The position numbers and the translations under genes are program-made. Positions 34,490 to 43,506 of a stretch of DNA of 58,466 bases are shown here, one piece after another. Numbering within the stretch: position 1 is the first letter of the stretch; each line of letters begins with the position of its first letter. Under the pieces are notes generated by a model. That model was not told the DNA's origin, ran no database searches, and saw nothing but the letters and a program-made list of their open reading frames with translations. Source of the stretch: DATCRE01 sp964235605 (GTDB taxonomy: Bacteria > Bacteroidota > Bacteroidia > Cytophagales > Cyclobacteriaceae); NCBI GenBank assembly GCA_964235605.1, contig CAXSCR010000023.1, positions 1 through 58,466 on the forward strand, written 5' to 3'.

Positions 34490-35620
34490 TCATTTCGTTA
34501 GAAACAAATCAGAAGCGATCTTATCGGCATACAGTTTTCCTGTGGTCGTTAACTTCAATACACCCTTATCTATTTGCGCTAAATTTTTTCTAATTATCGA
34601 CTCTATGTAATCGCCATGCTGAGCCAACAAATCATATTTAAAATTATTTCTAAGCAAGTTAAGATCACTGCCCCAATTTGTACGCAATGTTGTAAGAAGA
34701 TACTCATTTACTTTGTCCTCTTTTGAAAGAACTTCTATTTCATACGCAATTTTGCCTTGCTTAATAGCCTTTATATAAATGTTATTGTTGTTGATGTTAA
34801 ACTGACGGCTCACACCGTTGTAAGAGTGGGCACTTGGGCCGATGCCAAGGTATTTCTTCTGTTTCCAATAATTGCTATTATGCCTTGAATGAAAACCTGG
34901 CCTACCGAAATTAGAAACTTCATAATGTTCAAACCCATCTAACACAAGCTCATCAATCAAAATTTCTAACTGCGTGGCCGATATATCGTCGTCTACGGCC
35001 TTTAGTTTTCCCTGTGCTGACCAGCGGCCGAAAGCCGTCTTATCTTCAATTGTTAGTGAGTAAGAGGAAATGTGTTGCGGTTTTAATGCTATGGCTTGGC
35101 GGATGTTACTTTTCCACGCATCATGGTCTTGTCCAGGTATAGCATAAATCAAATCAAGACTAATATTATTAAAGCCTACATCTTGAGCTTGAACAACACA
35201 ATCAATAGCAGACGTTTTTGAATGGACTCTGTTTAAAAATTTTAATACATGATCATCAAAAGATTGAATTCCGATGCTTAGTCTGTTGATACCAAATTGC
35301 TTAAGTTCTTTAAGTTTTTCAAGACTAAGATCATCCGGATTAGCTTCAAATGTAATTTCCGCATCCAAATCAATTTTAAAGTTATTGTATATGGATGTGA
35401 ATATACAATCAAGTTCCTTTAAAGAAAGTAAAGATGGAGTTCCCCCGCCAAAGTAAATGGTGGCAATACTCTCTCCTTCGAGGTAGTCTTTTTGAATATT
35501 TAACTCGCTCACTATTGCTAAAGAAAGCTCACTTTTAATATCTTGATTAGTAGAAAAGTGGAAGTCGCAATAATGGCATGCTTGGATACAAAAAGGAATA
35601 TGCAGATAAATACCAGCCAT
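34490..35620 (-). CDS. hemW: Radical SAM heme chaperone HemW
   Basis: Radical SAM protein of 376 residues. The [4Fe-4S] motif CxxxCxxC uses Cys11, Cys15 and Cys18 (PFCIQACHYCDF), followed by the GGGTPSLL motif and NRLSIGIQSFDDHVLKFLNR. These and the C-terminal HemN-type domain identify HemW, a heme-binding chaperone often misnamed coproporphyrinogen oxidase. The oxygen-independent oxidase HemN has an extra N-terminal part and a second SAM site that are absent here. The gene is divergent from the DUF4271-hemD genes, another tetrapyrrole-related unit. Confidence 0.92.
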   Translation of the reverse strand: MAGIYLHIPFCIQACHYCDFHFSTNQDIKSELSLAIVSELNIQKDYLEGESIATIYFGGGTPSLLSLKELDCIFTSIYNNFKIDLDAEITFEANPDDLSLEKLKELKQFGINRLSIGIQSFDDHVLKFLNRVHSKTSAIDCVVQAQDVGFNNISLDLIYAIPGQDHDAWKSNIRQAIALKPQHISSYSLTIEDKTAFGRWSAQGKLKAVDDDISATQLEILIDELVLDGFEHYEVSNFGRPGFHSRHNSNYWKQKKYLGIGPSAHSYNGVSRQFNINNNNIYIKAIKQGKIAYEIEVLSKEDKVNEYLLTTLRTNWGSDLNLLRNNFKYDLLAQHGDYIESIIRKNLAQIDKGVLKLTTTGKLYADKIASDLFLTK

Positions 35621-35624
35621 GAAA

Positions 35625-35663
35625 CAAAGCTACAAAGCTACGGCCAAATGATACCATTCCAAA
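35625..35663 (-). promoter_or_regulatory. hemW promoter with tandem -7 boxes (minus strand)
   Basis: Read on the minus strand: TTTG (35663-35660), exactly 19 bases, TAGCTTTG (35640-35633), and at once a second TAGCTTTG (35632-35625). The first pair is a perfect consensus promoter. The hemW ATG begins only 5 bases after the second box, so the transcript has almost no leader. Confidence 0.72.
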
Positions 35664-35734
35664 AAACGCTTATATTGATATAAGTTTTGATCTCTCACCA
35701 TTTTTAATAGATTATATAGTATCGACTTTTCGGA

Positions 35735-35742
35735 TAATTTTG
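35735..35742 (+). promoter_or_regulatory. -7 box upstream of the DUF4271 gene
   Basis: TAATTTTG is a full match to TAnnTTTG, 12 bases before the ATG. No TTTG at the -33 distance was found. It is back to back with the hemW promoter. Confidence 0.45.
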
Positions 35743-35754
35743 TAGTATAACAAT

Positions 35755-36858
35755 ATGAAAGGTATAAGGTTAATATTTTATTTAGGGTTGCTACTTACTT
35801 CCTTAAATGCCCTAGCAAGAGAAAAAGCATTTACTGCTAAGAAATCTCTTTCTAAAGATTGGCGCATTTATCAAAACGACAAATTCGAGGCATTTACAAA
35901 CCAAAAGAATGTCCATACCGTTTACCTTTTTATTGATGCAAATAAATTCGGGGGCGATTATCTAGAAGTCAACAGCGTTCGTGACTTTACCCTTTTTGTT
36001 AATGGTAAGCTCGCTTCAATATCTGGCCATCAATTTAACATTGATAGTTTAGCAAAGATTTTTGCATCCACTTCACTATTAATAGGCATCCATCAAAAAA
36101 ATATTTCCACTAGCACATTAGAAACATTTGTTGAAACACCAGTTCCCCAGACGGGCTCTCTTCTAGAGCCCATCGGCAAGCCCCCAACATTTCTACGTGA
36201 CTTTGTAATTGTAGCGTCAATGATCTTACTGATCATATTAATTATACTCATAAGGTTAAACCCCAAACTCGCTTCAGATTATTTTTCCATCGCGCGTATA
36301 TTTTCCTTAAGAGAAGCAGATGATAGCCAGATATACACACGCATTGGTAATAGTACCAACATCTTATTCTATATTTTTTGTAGTCTAATACTGGGTTTTT
36401 ACCTCATCATTATATTTCATTTTATATCACCCGGTTATTATGTTACTAGTTATATACATGCAACAAGCTTCTTTACAGCGCTCGCACAATGGATTGGCAT
36501 AAGCCTTATTATATTGACAGTCTTCTTTTTAAAGATTATGTTGGTATACCTCTCTTCTAATCTTTTCGGGTCTAAAGAACTGGCAGGCATTCATTTTTTT
36601 AACTGGGTGCGCCTGCTACTCATTGTCTTTAGTTTTATGTCAGTGGTTTTGTTTTTTTATTTCATCTTGAGAGGTCACAACACTACAGTGCACAGTCTCC
36701 TTTTAAATTTTATAGCGTGGTGCCTTACCGGTTGGATAGTAATAATATTTTTAAAACTTCGTGGCCGTGGTAGCTACTCTATATTTCATTTATTTTCGTA
36801 CATTTGTGCCACTGAAATAATACCTTTAATAATTATTATTACGGTATTGTATAACTAG
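35755..36858 (+). CDS. DUF4271 family membrane protein
   Basis: A 367-residue protein with a signal peptide (about 1-21), a periplasmic beta-rich N-terminal domain (to about 140) and seven or so membrane helices from 148 to the end. The helical part matches the DUF4271 pattern. In many Bacteroidota this gene lies directly before a uroporphyrinogen-III synthase-like gene and the porP/gldKLMN locus, as here. A role in type IX secretion or gliding is plausible by context only. The gap to the next gene is 24 bases. Confidence 0.85.
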   Translation: MKGIRLIFYLGLLLTSLNALAREKAFTAKKSLSKDWRIYQNDKFEAFTNQKNVHTVYLFIDANKFGGDYLEVNSVRDFTLFVNGKLASISGHQFNIDSLAKIFASTSLLIGIHQKNISTSTLETFVETPVPQTGSLLEPIGKPPTFLRDFVIVASMILLIILIILIRLNPKLASDYFSIARIFSLREADDSQIYTRIGNSTNILFYIFCSLILGFYLIIIFHFISPGYYVTSYIHATSFFTALAQWIGISLIILTVFFLKIMLVYLSSNLFGSKELAGIHFFNWVRLLLIVFSFMSVVLFFYFILRGHNTTVHSLLLNFIAWCLTGWIVIIFLKLRGRGSYSIFHLFSYICATEIIPLIIIITVLYN

Positions 36859-36882
36859 TTAGCCAGATACGTTACACGTGAT

Positions 36883-37659
36883 ATGAGTGAAATTGCAACT
36901 GACAGGATGCGAAAAGTTAAAAGTATCCTGGTTACTCAAGAGTTCCCTGCTGATACTAATTCGCCGTATTTAAAACTTGCAGAAAAGTTTAATCTGAAAA
37001 TTGATTTCAGACCCTTTATACAAGTCGAAGCAGTACCGGTAAAGGAGTTCAGAAAACAAAAGATTGATATACTCAATCATACAGCGATCATCTTTACGAG
37101 CCGCAATGCGGTCGACCACTTCTTCCAGATCTGCCAGGAGTTAAAAGTGGAAATGCCTCCAGAGATGAAATACTTTTGTATCTCAGATCAGACTTCTAAT
37201 TACTTGCAGAAGTATATCGTAATTCGAAAAAGGAAAATTTTTACAGGTTTAAAGACGTCTCAAGATCTATTCGAAATGCTAAAGAAGCATAAGAATGAGA
37301 AATACCTCTTCCCGTGCTCCGATATTCGTAAGAATGACATACCTGATTTCTTAAAGGAAAACGGTTATCATCATACCGAAGCTATTATTTATCATACAGT
37401 TGCTGCTGATCTTTCAGATCTACAAGAAGTCTTCTATGATATCTTGGCATTTTTTAGTCCATCTGGAATAAATTCTCTTTTTGTTAACTTTCCTGACTTC
37501 AAACAAAATAATACGCGTATTGCAGCGTTTGGTCCAACAACGGCCAAAGCTGTAACAGATGCCGGTTTGGTTTTAGATATTGAAGCACCGCTGCCTAATG
37601 CGCCATCAATGACTGGAGCAATTGAGCTTTATGTTAAAAAAGCTAACGGAATAAAGTAA
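36883..37659 (+). CDS. hemD: Uroporphyrinogen-III synthase family protein
   Basis: The 258-residue protein has the HemD two-domain pattern. SILVTQEFPADTNSPYLKLA opens the first lobe, and HTAIIFTSRNAVDHFF is the conserved TSxNAV block. The second lobe holds YLFPCSDIRKNDIPDFL, ILAFFSPSGINSLF and IAAFGPTTAKAVTDAGL. HemD family sequences are weakly conserved, so catalytic activity in heme synthesis is likely but unproven. It is co-directional with the DUF4271 gene and the downstream type IX genes, with 114 bases to porP. Confidence 0.83.
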   Translation: MSEIATDRMRKVKSILVTQEFPADTNSPYLKLAEKFNLKIDFRPFIQVEAVPVKEFRKQKIDILNHTAIIFTSRNAVDHFFQICQELKVEMPPEMKYFCISDQTSNYLQKYIVIRKRKIFTGLKTSQDLFEMLKKHKNEKYLFPCSDIRKNDIPDFLKENGYHHTEAIIYHTVAADLSDLQEVFYDILAFFSPSGINSLFVNFPDFKQNNTRIAAFGPTTAKAVTDAGLVLDIEAPLPNAPSMTGAIELYVKKANGIK

Positions 37660-37678
37660 CTTTCTTCACCAGTTCGAA

Positions 37679-37710
37679 TTTGGAAAGTAGTGTTTTTTAA
37701 AATACTTTAG
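37679..37710 (+). promoter_or_regulatory. Candidate promoter of porP
   Basis: TTTG (37679-37682), 20 bases, then TACTTTAG (37703-37710; 7 of 8). The leader to the ATG at 37774 would be about 57 bases. Confidence 0.4.
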
Positions 37711-37773
37711 TTATCTTAGCTATAGAAAGTAGCGCAAAAAGCATTTACTTTAGATTCTTATTTTTTAATCTTG

Positions 37774-38724
37774 ATGCTGAAAAGGATTTTTTATACTTTT
37801 TTGATCACATTTACTGGCATCACGGTTCAAGCCCAGCAAGACCCGCATTTTAGCCAGTATATGTTCAATAACCTCTATTTAACACCTGCTTATGCAGGAG
37901 TTGATGGCGTTACGCAGCTAACTGCATTGAGCCGAGTTCAATGGTTAGGTTACCAATCTAGCTTTGGTGACGGAGGAGCTCCTAATTCGCAGTTAATAAG
38001 TTTTAATACCCCTATATATAAATTACATAGCGGGTTTGGTACTTATATCATGAATGATAAAGCGGGTCCGTTAAATAACCTTGAAGCTCAAGTGATGTAT
38101 GCTTATCATTTAGGCATTAAAGAAAGCAAGTTGAGTTTTGGTATCAAAGCTGGGATCTATTCTCAATCTATTAATGGTGATATTTATCGCCCAATTCAAT
38201 TAGGTGATGATCTTATCGTAGAAGGGCGAGAGTCTCAAGTAAGACCAGATTTAGGCGTAGGTTTATTTTATCGCGCTGAAAAGTATTATGCAGGCGTCGG
38301 CTTCAATCACTTGTTGCGATCAAAGTTTGATTTCGGCAAAGATGAGTCAAGAGGCGCCCTTGAAAATCATATTAATTTTACAGCAGGGTATTTTTATGAA
38401 GTAAATTTCGACCTGAAAATTAACCCAACAATTATGATAAAAACTGATCTTAAACAATATTCTTTCGATATTGGCGTAATAGCTACGATGAAAGATCAGA
38501 TGTGGGGTGGATTAGCTTTCAGGCAATCAGAAGCTGCGATTCTAATGCTAGGATACAGTTTTTTCAAGGATAGATCGTTAAAATTTGGCTATTCAATGGA
38601 TTACATCATAAAGGATCAAAAAGCAAAACAAGCTACGTCGCACGAATTGATGTTGAATTACCAACTGCCAATTAACCCGGGCAGCGGTAAAAAAGTCGTC
38701 CGAACCCCGAGGTACAGACATTAA
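37774..38724 (+). CDS. porP: PorP/SprF family type IX secretion membrane protein
   Basis: The ATG at 37774 (MLKRIFYTFL) is preferred over the in-frame TTG three bases earlier. The 316-residue product has a signal peptide ending near AQAQ (about residue 20), then QQDPHFSQYMFNNLYLTPAYAG, the typical opening of PorP/SprF proteins, and an outer-membrane beta-barrel pattern. PorP-type proteins link surface adhesins to the type IX machinery; SprF is needed for SprB secretion in gliding species. It lies 136 bases before gldK. Confidence 0.92.
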   Translation: MLKRIFYTFLITFTGITVQAQQDPHFSQYMFNNLYLTPAYAGVDGVTQLTALSRVQWLGYQSSFGDGGAPNSQLISFNTPIYKLHSGFGTYIMNDKAGPLNNLEAQVMYAYHLGIKESKLSFGIKAGIYSQSINGDIYRPIQLGDDLIVEGRESQVRPDLGVGLFYRAEKYYAGVGFNHLLRSKFDFGKDESRGALENHINFTAGYFYEVNFDLKINPTIMIKTDLKQYSFDIGVIATMKDQMWGGLAFRQSEAAILMLGYSFFKDRSLKFGYSMDYIIKDQKAKQATSHELMLNYQLPINPGSGKKVVRTPRYRH

Positions 38725-38860
38725 GCGGTAAAAGGTTTTGGATTTTTTAAGAATTTAGCCAACTTGTATAACCAGATGTTTTAGAAGTGGCCTAATAAAG
38801 TTATCTTTAATTAATATCAAATTTGGTTGTTGCATTGAAACAGAAAACTGCGAAAGGAAT

Positions 38861-39949
38861 ATGAAAAGATCAGTCTCTTCAAAACTTGTATTAATCCTCA
38901 TGGGATTGTTAGCCAGCGCCTGTGGGCTGCTGGGTCTCGGAGGTAAGAAAGGCGGTGGCGACCAAGGTGAACTAGTTGGAGTTGCTGGCAGAGAAGGTTG
39001 GGTGATGACTATTCCCTACGGGATGGTTCCTATTCCTGCTGGAACGTTCCATATGGGTCAAGCAGATGAAGATCCCGCATCTACACAGATAAACTTTAAC
39101 AAGCAAGTAACAATTGGTTCATTCTTTATGGATGATACTGAAATAACAAATAATGAATATCGTCAGTTCACTAACTTCTTCTTAGTTGATAACGGAACTA
39201 TAGAAGGATTTGAAACAGTTGATGCTGAAACATTCCGTCAAAAATATTATCCTGATACAACATGTTGGGTTCGTGATTTTGCTCATCACATGGGTGATCC
39301 TATTCAAGATTACTATTACTGGCATCCTGGTTATGATGACTATCCAGTTGTAGGCGTTAACTGGGACGCAGCAATATTCTTTGGAAAATGGAGAACAGCA
39401 TACTTAAATGATTATAGAAAAAGTATAGGTGACTTCCCTATGCCTGAGTTCAGATTACCGTCAGAGGCTGAATGGGAATATGCGGCACGTGGTGGTCGTG
39501 ATATGGCAAAATATCCTTGGGGTAATCCATATATAAGAAATGCAAAAGGATGTATGCTTGCAAACTTTAAACCAGGTCGTGGGAACTTTTATGATGATGG
39601 GTTTGCTTATTCCTCACCTGTACAAGCATATTTTCCAAACGATTATGGATTATTTGACATGGCTGGTAACGCCGCAGAGTGGTGTCTAGATGATTTTAAT
39701 CCAGCATCAGTTCCTACAGTGTGGGATTTAAATCCGCAGTACATTGATGAGAGAACAAATCCGGAGAGCAGTCTATACAATGCAAAGATTCCTCCAAAGA
39801 AAGTTGTAAGAGGTGGCTCATGGAAGGATGTAGCTTACTATCTTGAAACAGGAACAAGGACGTTTGAATTTAAAGATTCAACCAGAGCATATATCGGATT
39901 TAGGTGTGCACTAACTCACCTAGGCCGTTCTTCTGGTCAGGAATTTTAA
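38861..39949 (+). CDS. gldK: Type IX secretion lipoprotein GldK/PorK
   Basis: A 362-residue lipoprotein: signal with lipobox ASAC (Cys21) and a Gly-rich linker. An FGE-sulfatase-type domain (about 52-355) contains MVPIPAGTFHMGQ, TEITNNEYRQF, LPSEAEWEYAARGG, GNAAEWCLDDF and RGGSWKD. GldK/PorK forms the ring on the inner face of the outer membrane with GldN/PorN. The paralogue GldJ has the same fold, but the order gldK-L-M-N with porP upstream fixes this as GldK. Confidence 0.94.
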   Translation: MKRSVSSKLVLILMGLLASACGLLGLGGKKGGGDQGELVGVAGREGWVMTIPYGMVPIPAGTFHMGQADEDPASTQINFNKQVTIGSFFMDDTEITNNEYRQFTNFFLVDNGTIEGFETVDAETFRQKYYPDTTCWVRDFAHHMGDPIQDYYYWHPGYDDYPVVGVNWDAAIFFGKWRTAYLNDYRKSIGDFPMPEFRLPSEAEWEYAARGGRDMAKYPWGNPYIRNAKGCMLANFKPGRGNFYDDGFAYSSPVQAYFPNDYGLFDMAGNAAEWCLDDFNPASVPTVWDLNPQYIDERTNPESSLYNAKIPPKKVVRGGSWKDVAYYLETGTRTFEFKDSTRAYIGFRCALTHLGRSSGQEF

Positions 39950-40006
39950 TAAATGAAAACTCTAGTTATATTTAACAATAGGCAACAAACTTAAACCAGT
40001 ACAAAA

Positions 40007-40825
40007 ATGAGTAAGAAAAAAGGCGGATTTGCTGAACTCCTCTTTAAAACTATTATGCCCAAAGTTTACGGTATAGGCGCCGCAGTCGTAATCGTAGGAG
40101 CGTTATTTAAAATCCTTCACTTAACAGGAGCGGATCAAATGTTGATGATCGGTCTTTTAACTGAAGCAGTAATTTTCTTTTTAAGTGCCTTCGAACCACC
40201 TCATCAAGAACCAGACTGGTCTAAAGTATATCCAGAACTCGCAGAAGATTATGAAGCACCAGCGGTTGCTACACGCATATCAAATAAACAAGGATCACTT
40301 ACGCAACAACTTGATGCGTCGCTTGAGAAAGCTAAGATCGGTCCTGAATTACTTGATAGCTTAGGCAAGGGCTTAACTAACCTGGCAGACTCAGCTAAAA
40401 AGATGTCTAACCTTTCAGATGCAGCAGTTGCAACAAACGACTACGCTACGAATGTAAAGAAAGCATCAACTCAATTGGTTGAGATGAATAAATCATATGA
40501 TGTAGCTATAAAGGCTGTGTCAAGCATGTCTGAAGCTTCTAAGGATGCAGGTGAATACCACGGACAAGTACAAAAAGTAACAAAGAATCTTGCTGCTTTA
40601 AATTCTGTTTATGAAATGGAATTGAAAGATGCAGATAACCATGTGAAGAATATGAACAAGTTCTATGAGAGTCTCACAGGCGCTATGCAAGGCCTTACCA
40701 AGGTGGGTGATCATACAGCTAAGTTCTCTTCTGAAATGGGTAAACTATCAGAAAATCTCGCTTCACTTAACAAAGTGTATGGCGGCATGCTCACTGCTAT
40801 GAAAGGCAGCGGCGGAAACAACTAG
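40007..40825 (+). CDS. gldL: Type IX secretion/gliding motor protein GldL/PorL
   Basis: A 272-residue inner-membrane protein. Two membrane helices are near residues 17-35 (VYGIGAAVVIVGALFKIL) and 42-59, and a Glu lies at the end of the second helix region (LLTEAVIFFLSAFEPP), as expected for the proton-channel helices of the GldLM motor. The cytoplasmic C-terminal part (about 95-270) is helical with repeated SAKKM/MNKFY-like blocks. It works with GldM, encoded 40 bases downstream. Confidence 0.94.
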   Translation: MSKKKGGFAELLFKTIMPKVYGIGAAVVIVGALFKILHLTGADQMLMIGLLTEAVIFFLSAFEPPHQEPDWSKVYPELAEDYEAPAVATRISNKQGSLTQQLDASLEKAKIGPELLDSLGKGLTNLADSAKKMSNLSDAAVATNDYATNVKKASTQLVEMNKSYDVAIKAVSSMSEASKDAGEYHGQVQKVTKNLAALNSVYEMELKDADNHVKNMNKFYESLTGAMQGLTKVGDHTAKFSSEMGKLSENLASLNKVYGGMLTAMKGSGGNN

Positions 40826-40865
40826 AATAGTATTGGATTATATAATATATAAAAACTGATTAATT

Positions 40866-42446
40866 ATGGCAGGCGGTAAGGAAACACCAAGGCAAAAGAT
40901 GATTGGTATGATGTACCTCGTACTAACAGCGCTTCTTGCCCTGCAAGTCAGCAATGCGGTATTAGAGAAATTTGCGATCATCAATGAGACGCTAAATCAG
41001 CTAATTGAAGAAGATAAGGTAAAGAGTGAAGAGATGCTTGCTGCTATTGTGCAGGAGGCAGGTAAAAGCCAAAGGCCCAACGTTCTTAAGGCAAGGGAAA
41101 GTGCAGAAAAGGTTAGAACCTTAACGCGATCAACCTTAACTTCACTTGATGGACTAAGAGCTGAGATGATTAAGCAAGCCAATACAGATAAGATTGATGA
41201 AGCGCTTATAAATGATCATAGCTCTAAGGTTGCAGACATGATGATGAATCCAAGTAACCCAATTGGTAAAGATTACCAAAAGGTATTGGAAACGTATGTG
41301 TCACAACTTAATCAGCTGACTGGTAAAAAATTTGCTTCTCTAGCAAGGGCGCCAAAAGACATACCTTTATTTGCTAGCAATGAGACACATAATAAGAAGG
41401 ACTTCTTAACCTTTACATTTGAGAATACACCAGTTATTGCTGCATTAACATCTGTAACTCAAATGGAAACTGAAGTATTGGAGCGTGAGTCTGAGGCTTT
41501 AGATTATCTTTTGAAAGAGGCTGGCGCAGGCAAAGTAAGCTTTGATAACATTGTTCCAATGGTAAGACCTGAAGCGACTATCGTTGCAGCTGGTGCTAAA
41601 TACAAAGCCCAGCTTTTCATTTCTGCGTCCTCTTCGTCCTTTAACCCAGAATTCATAAAGGACGGTCAAAAATTGTCTGTTATTGAAGAGGCTGGGGTGA
41701 AGATGGGTGTGGTTGAATTTGTTGCTAGTGGTGGTGGTTATGATAAAACTGGACTGGCTAAAAAGACGTTTACAGCCCAGATCAAATTGCCTGACACTAC
41801 TTACACAAAGCAAATCGAATACTTTGTAGCGCAGCCTGTAATTAGAGTAACAACAGGTAATCTTCCAACTTTGTATATGAACTGTGGTAACAATGTAAAC
41901 ATCGAAGTACCGGCATTAGGCACTAATTATAATCCTGCATTTTCTGCTAATGGCGCAGAAGTTATTAAAGGTGATAAGCCTGGTAAGGTTACAATTATAC
42001 CATCTCAGCGTAAGGTAAGTATATCAGTAAGTAATGGAGGAACTAACATTGGTACTGAAAGCTTTAACGTTAAGAATATTCCACGCCCTCGTTACATACC
42101 TAAGGATAACCAAGGAAAAGAAATTAACCTTAAAGACGGTATAAGAGGAAGCGCTTTAACTGGGATGAGGGTAGTTGCTGAAGCGGATGAAAACTTTAAG
42201 GAAGAAGTTCCAAAGGATGCTTCTTACAGAATAAGGGTAATGGAAGTAATCCATGCACGCGGAACAGCACCGATAAACAGAATGACAGCTACCAATGAGA
42301 ACCTTGATTTAGGTGCATGGAGAGCTCAATTCAAACCCGGTGATAGACTTGTAATTGAGATTAAAACTGTAACAAGAAGAACGTATAAAGGGCAAGATGA
42401 AAAGATCGAGGTTAAATCTGAGATCATCAACGTGCCTATACAATAA
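40866..42446 (+). CDS. gldM: Type IX secretion/gliding motor protein GldM/PorM
   Basis: A 526-residue protein with a short cytoplasmic start (MAGGKETPRQKMIGMMY), one membrane helix (about 16-36) and a large periplasmic part. The N-terminal helical bundle (to about 210) is followed by Ig-like beta domains, matching the four-domain periplasmic shaft of GldM/PorM that reaches the GldKN ring. With GldL it forms the proton-driven rotary motor. The spacing and order in the operon are typical. Confidence 0.95.
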   Translation: MAGGKETPRQKMIGMMYLVLTALLALQVSNAVLEKFAIINETLNQLIEEDKVKSEEMLAAIVQEAGKSQRPNVLKARESAEKVRTLTRSTLTSLDGLRAEMIKQANTDKIDEALINDHSSKVADMMMNPSNPIGKDYQKVLETYVSQLNQLTGKKFASLARAPKDIPLFASNETHNKKDFLTFTFENTPVIAALTSVTQMETEVLERESEALDYLLKEAGAGKVSFDNIVPMVRPEATIVAAGAKYKAQLFISASSSSFNPEFIKDGQKLSVIEEAGVKMGVVEFVASGGGYDKTGLAKKTFTAQIKLPDTTYTKQIEYFVAQPVIRVTTGNLPTLYMNCGNNVNIEVPALGTNYNPAFSANGAEVIKGDKPGKVTIIPSQRKVSISVSNGGTNIGTESFNVKNIPRPRYIPKDNQGKEINLKDGIRGSALTGMRVVAEADENFKEEVPKDASYRIRVMEVIHARGTAPINRMTATNENLDLGAWRAQFKPGDRLVIEIKTVTRRTYKGQDEKIEVKSEIINVPIQ

Positions 42447-42460
42447 TCTAACTTTGTGAT

Positions 42461-43393
42461 ATGTTGAAAAGAGCTATTTATTTATCATTTCTCCTGTCGG
42501 TGGTGGGTACATCGGCTTGGGCCCAGGCCGAAGTTGATAAGGTAAACCGTGAGGAATTGGAGGAACAGTATAATCCCAATTCTCTTAATCCAATTCCTAA
42601 GTATGAACAGCTTTATAAGCTTAGGGTTTGGAGAACTATTGATTTGTTAGAGAAACAAAACAAAGGTTTCTTTGCTAACAATGGTCAGATTACCAAGATG
42701 ATTGCTGACGCTATTCGTTCTGGTGAGATTACAGATATATACAAATCTGATTCTCTAAAATCCAAAATGAGTAAGGAAGAATTCTTAGGTCTTATGGTTC
42801 AATCCCAAGCCTCTGTGTTTGACGCATGGGATCCTTCACGTGATTGGTATACAGATGAGATCACAACATATAACGGTAAAAATTATCAAGCTTTAAGGGA
42901 TAACAAAGGAGCAAATCCAGAAACATCACCAGATGACTGGGCTGCTACGTCACAAGGTAAGGCTGCGGAATATCTCTCTAGTGACATGACGCTGCTCAGA
43001 TTAATGGAAGACGTTATTTTTGATAAAAGAAGATCACGTCTTTATTATGACATACAAGCTATCCAAATTATCATCCCGGGCTCAAAGACGACAACAAATG
43101 TTGATTTGTATCTAGGCTGGTTTAAATACAAGGACTTAGAGAAAGTTTTCAGAAATCATCCAGAGAAAGCGGTTTGGTTTAATCGCCAAAACACAGCTCA
43201 GAATAAAAACTTTGCCGATGCAATTCTTCTCAGATTATTCCACGGAACAATCAATAAAATTGAGAATCCGGACGACGAAACAATTGTTGACACTTATCGT
43301 GCAAACGGAAGACCTTACCGAGAAGCCGTATGGGCTACTGAATGGGCTGAGATGATGCTTATGGAAAAAGAGCATAATCTTTGGGAGTTTTAA
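42461..43393 (+). CDS. gldN: Type IX secretion ring protein GldN/PorN
   Basis: A 310-residue periplasmic protein with a signal peptide (about 1-21, ending AWAQ). Family blocks include LWRTIDLLEKQNKGFFA-like VWRTIDLLEKQNK, VIFDKRRSRLYYDIQAI and a C-terminal RPYREAVWATEWAEMMLMEK. GldN/PorN joins GldK in the outer-membrane ring and contacts GldM. It begins 14 bases after gldM and is followed by a strong terminator, closing the operon. Confidence 0.95.
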   Translation: MLKRAIYLSFLLSVVGTSAWAQAEVDKVNREELEEQYNPNSLNPIPKYEQLYKLRVWRTIDLLEKQNKGFFANNGQITKMIADAIRSGEITDIYKSDSLKSKMSKEEFLGLMVQSQASVFDAWDPSRDWYTDEITTYNGKNYQALRDNKGANPETSPDDWAATSQGKAAEYLSSDMTLLRLMEDVIFDKRRSRLYYDIQAIQIIIPGSKTTTNVDLYLGWFKYKDLEKVFRNHPEKAVWFNRQNTAQNKNFADAILLRLFHGTINKIENPDDETIVDTYRANGRPYREAVWATEWAEMMLMEKEHNLWEF

Positions 43394-43410
43394 TCCGGGA
43401 AAATTTTATA

Positions 43411-43440
43411 AAAAGGCTGTCATTTGGCAGCCTTTTTTGT
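43411..43440 (+). terminator. Terminator of the gldKLMN operon
   Basis: Stem AAAAGGCTG (43411-43419) / CAGCCTTTT (43428-43436) with an 8-base loop and a continuing T tract. Confidence 0.88.
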
Positions 43441-43506
43441 TTTTAACAATGAACTTGATCGGGTAATCTAACAGATGATAAAAGATAATTGAAAGGTCGA
43501 CAAGCG

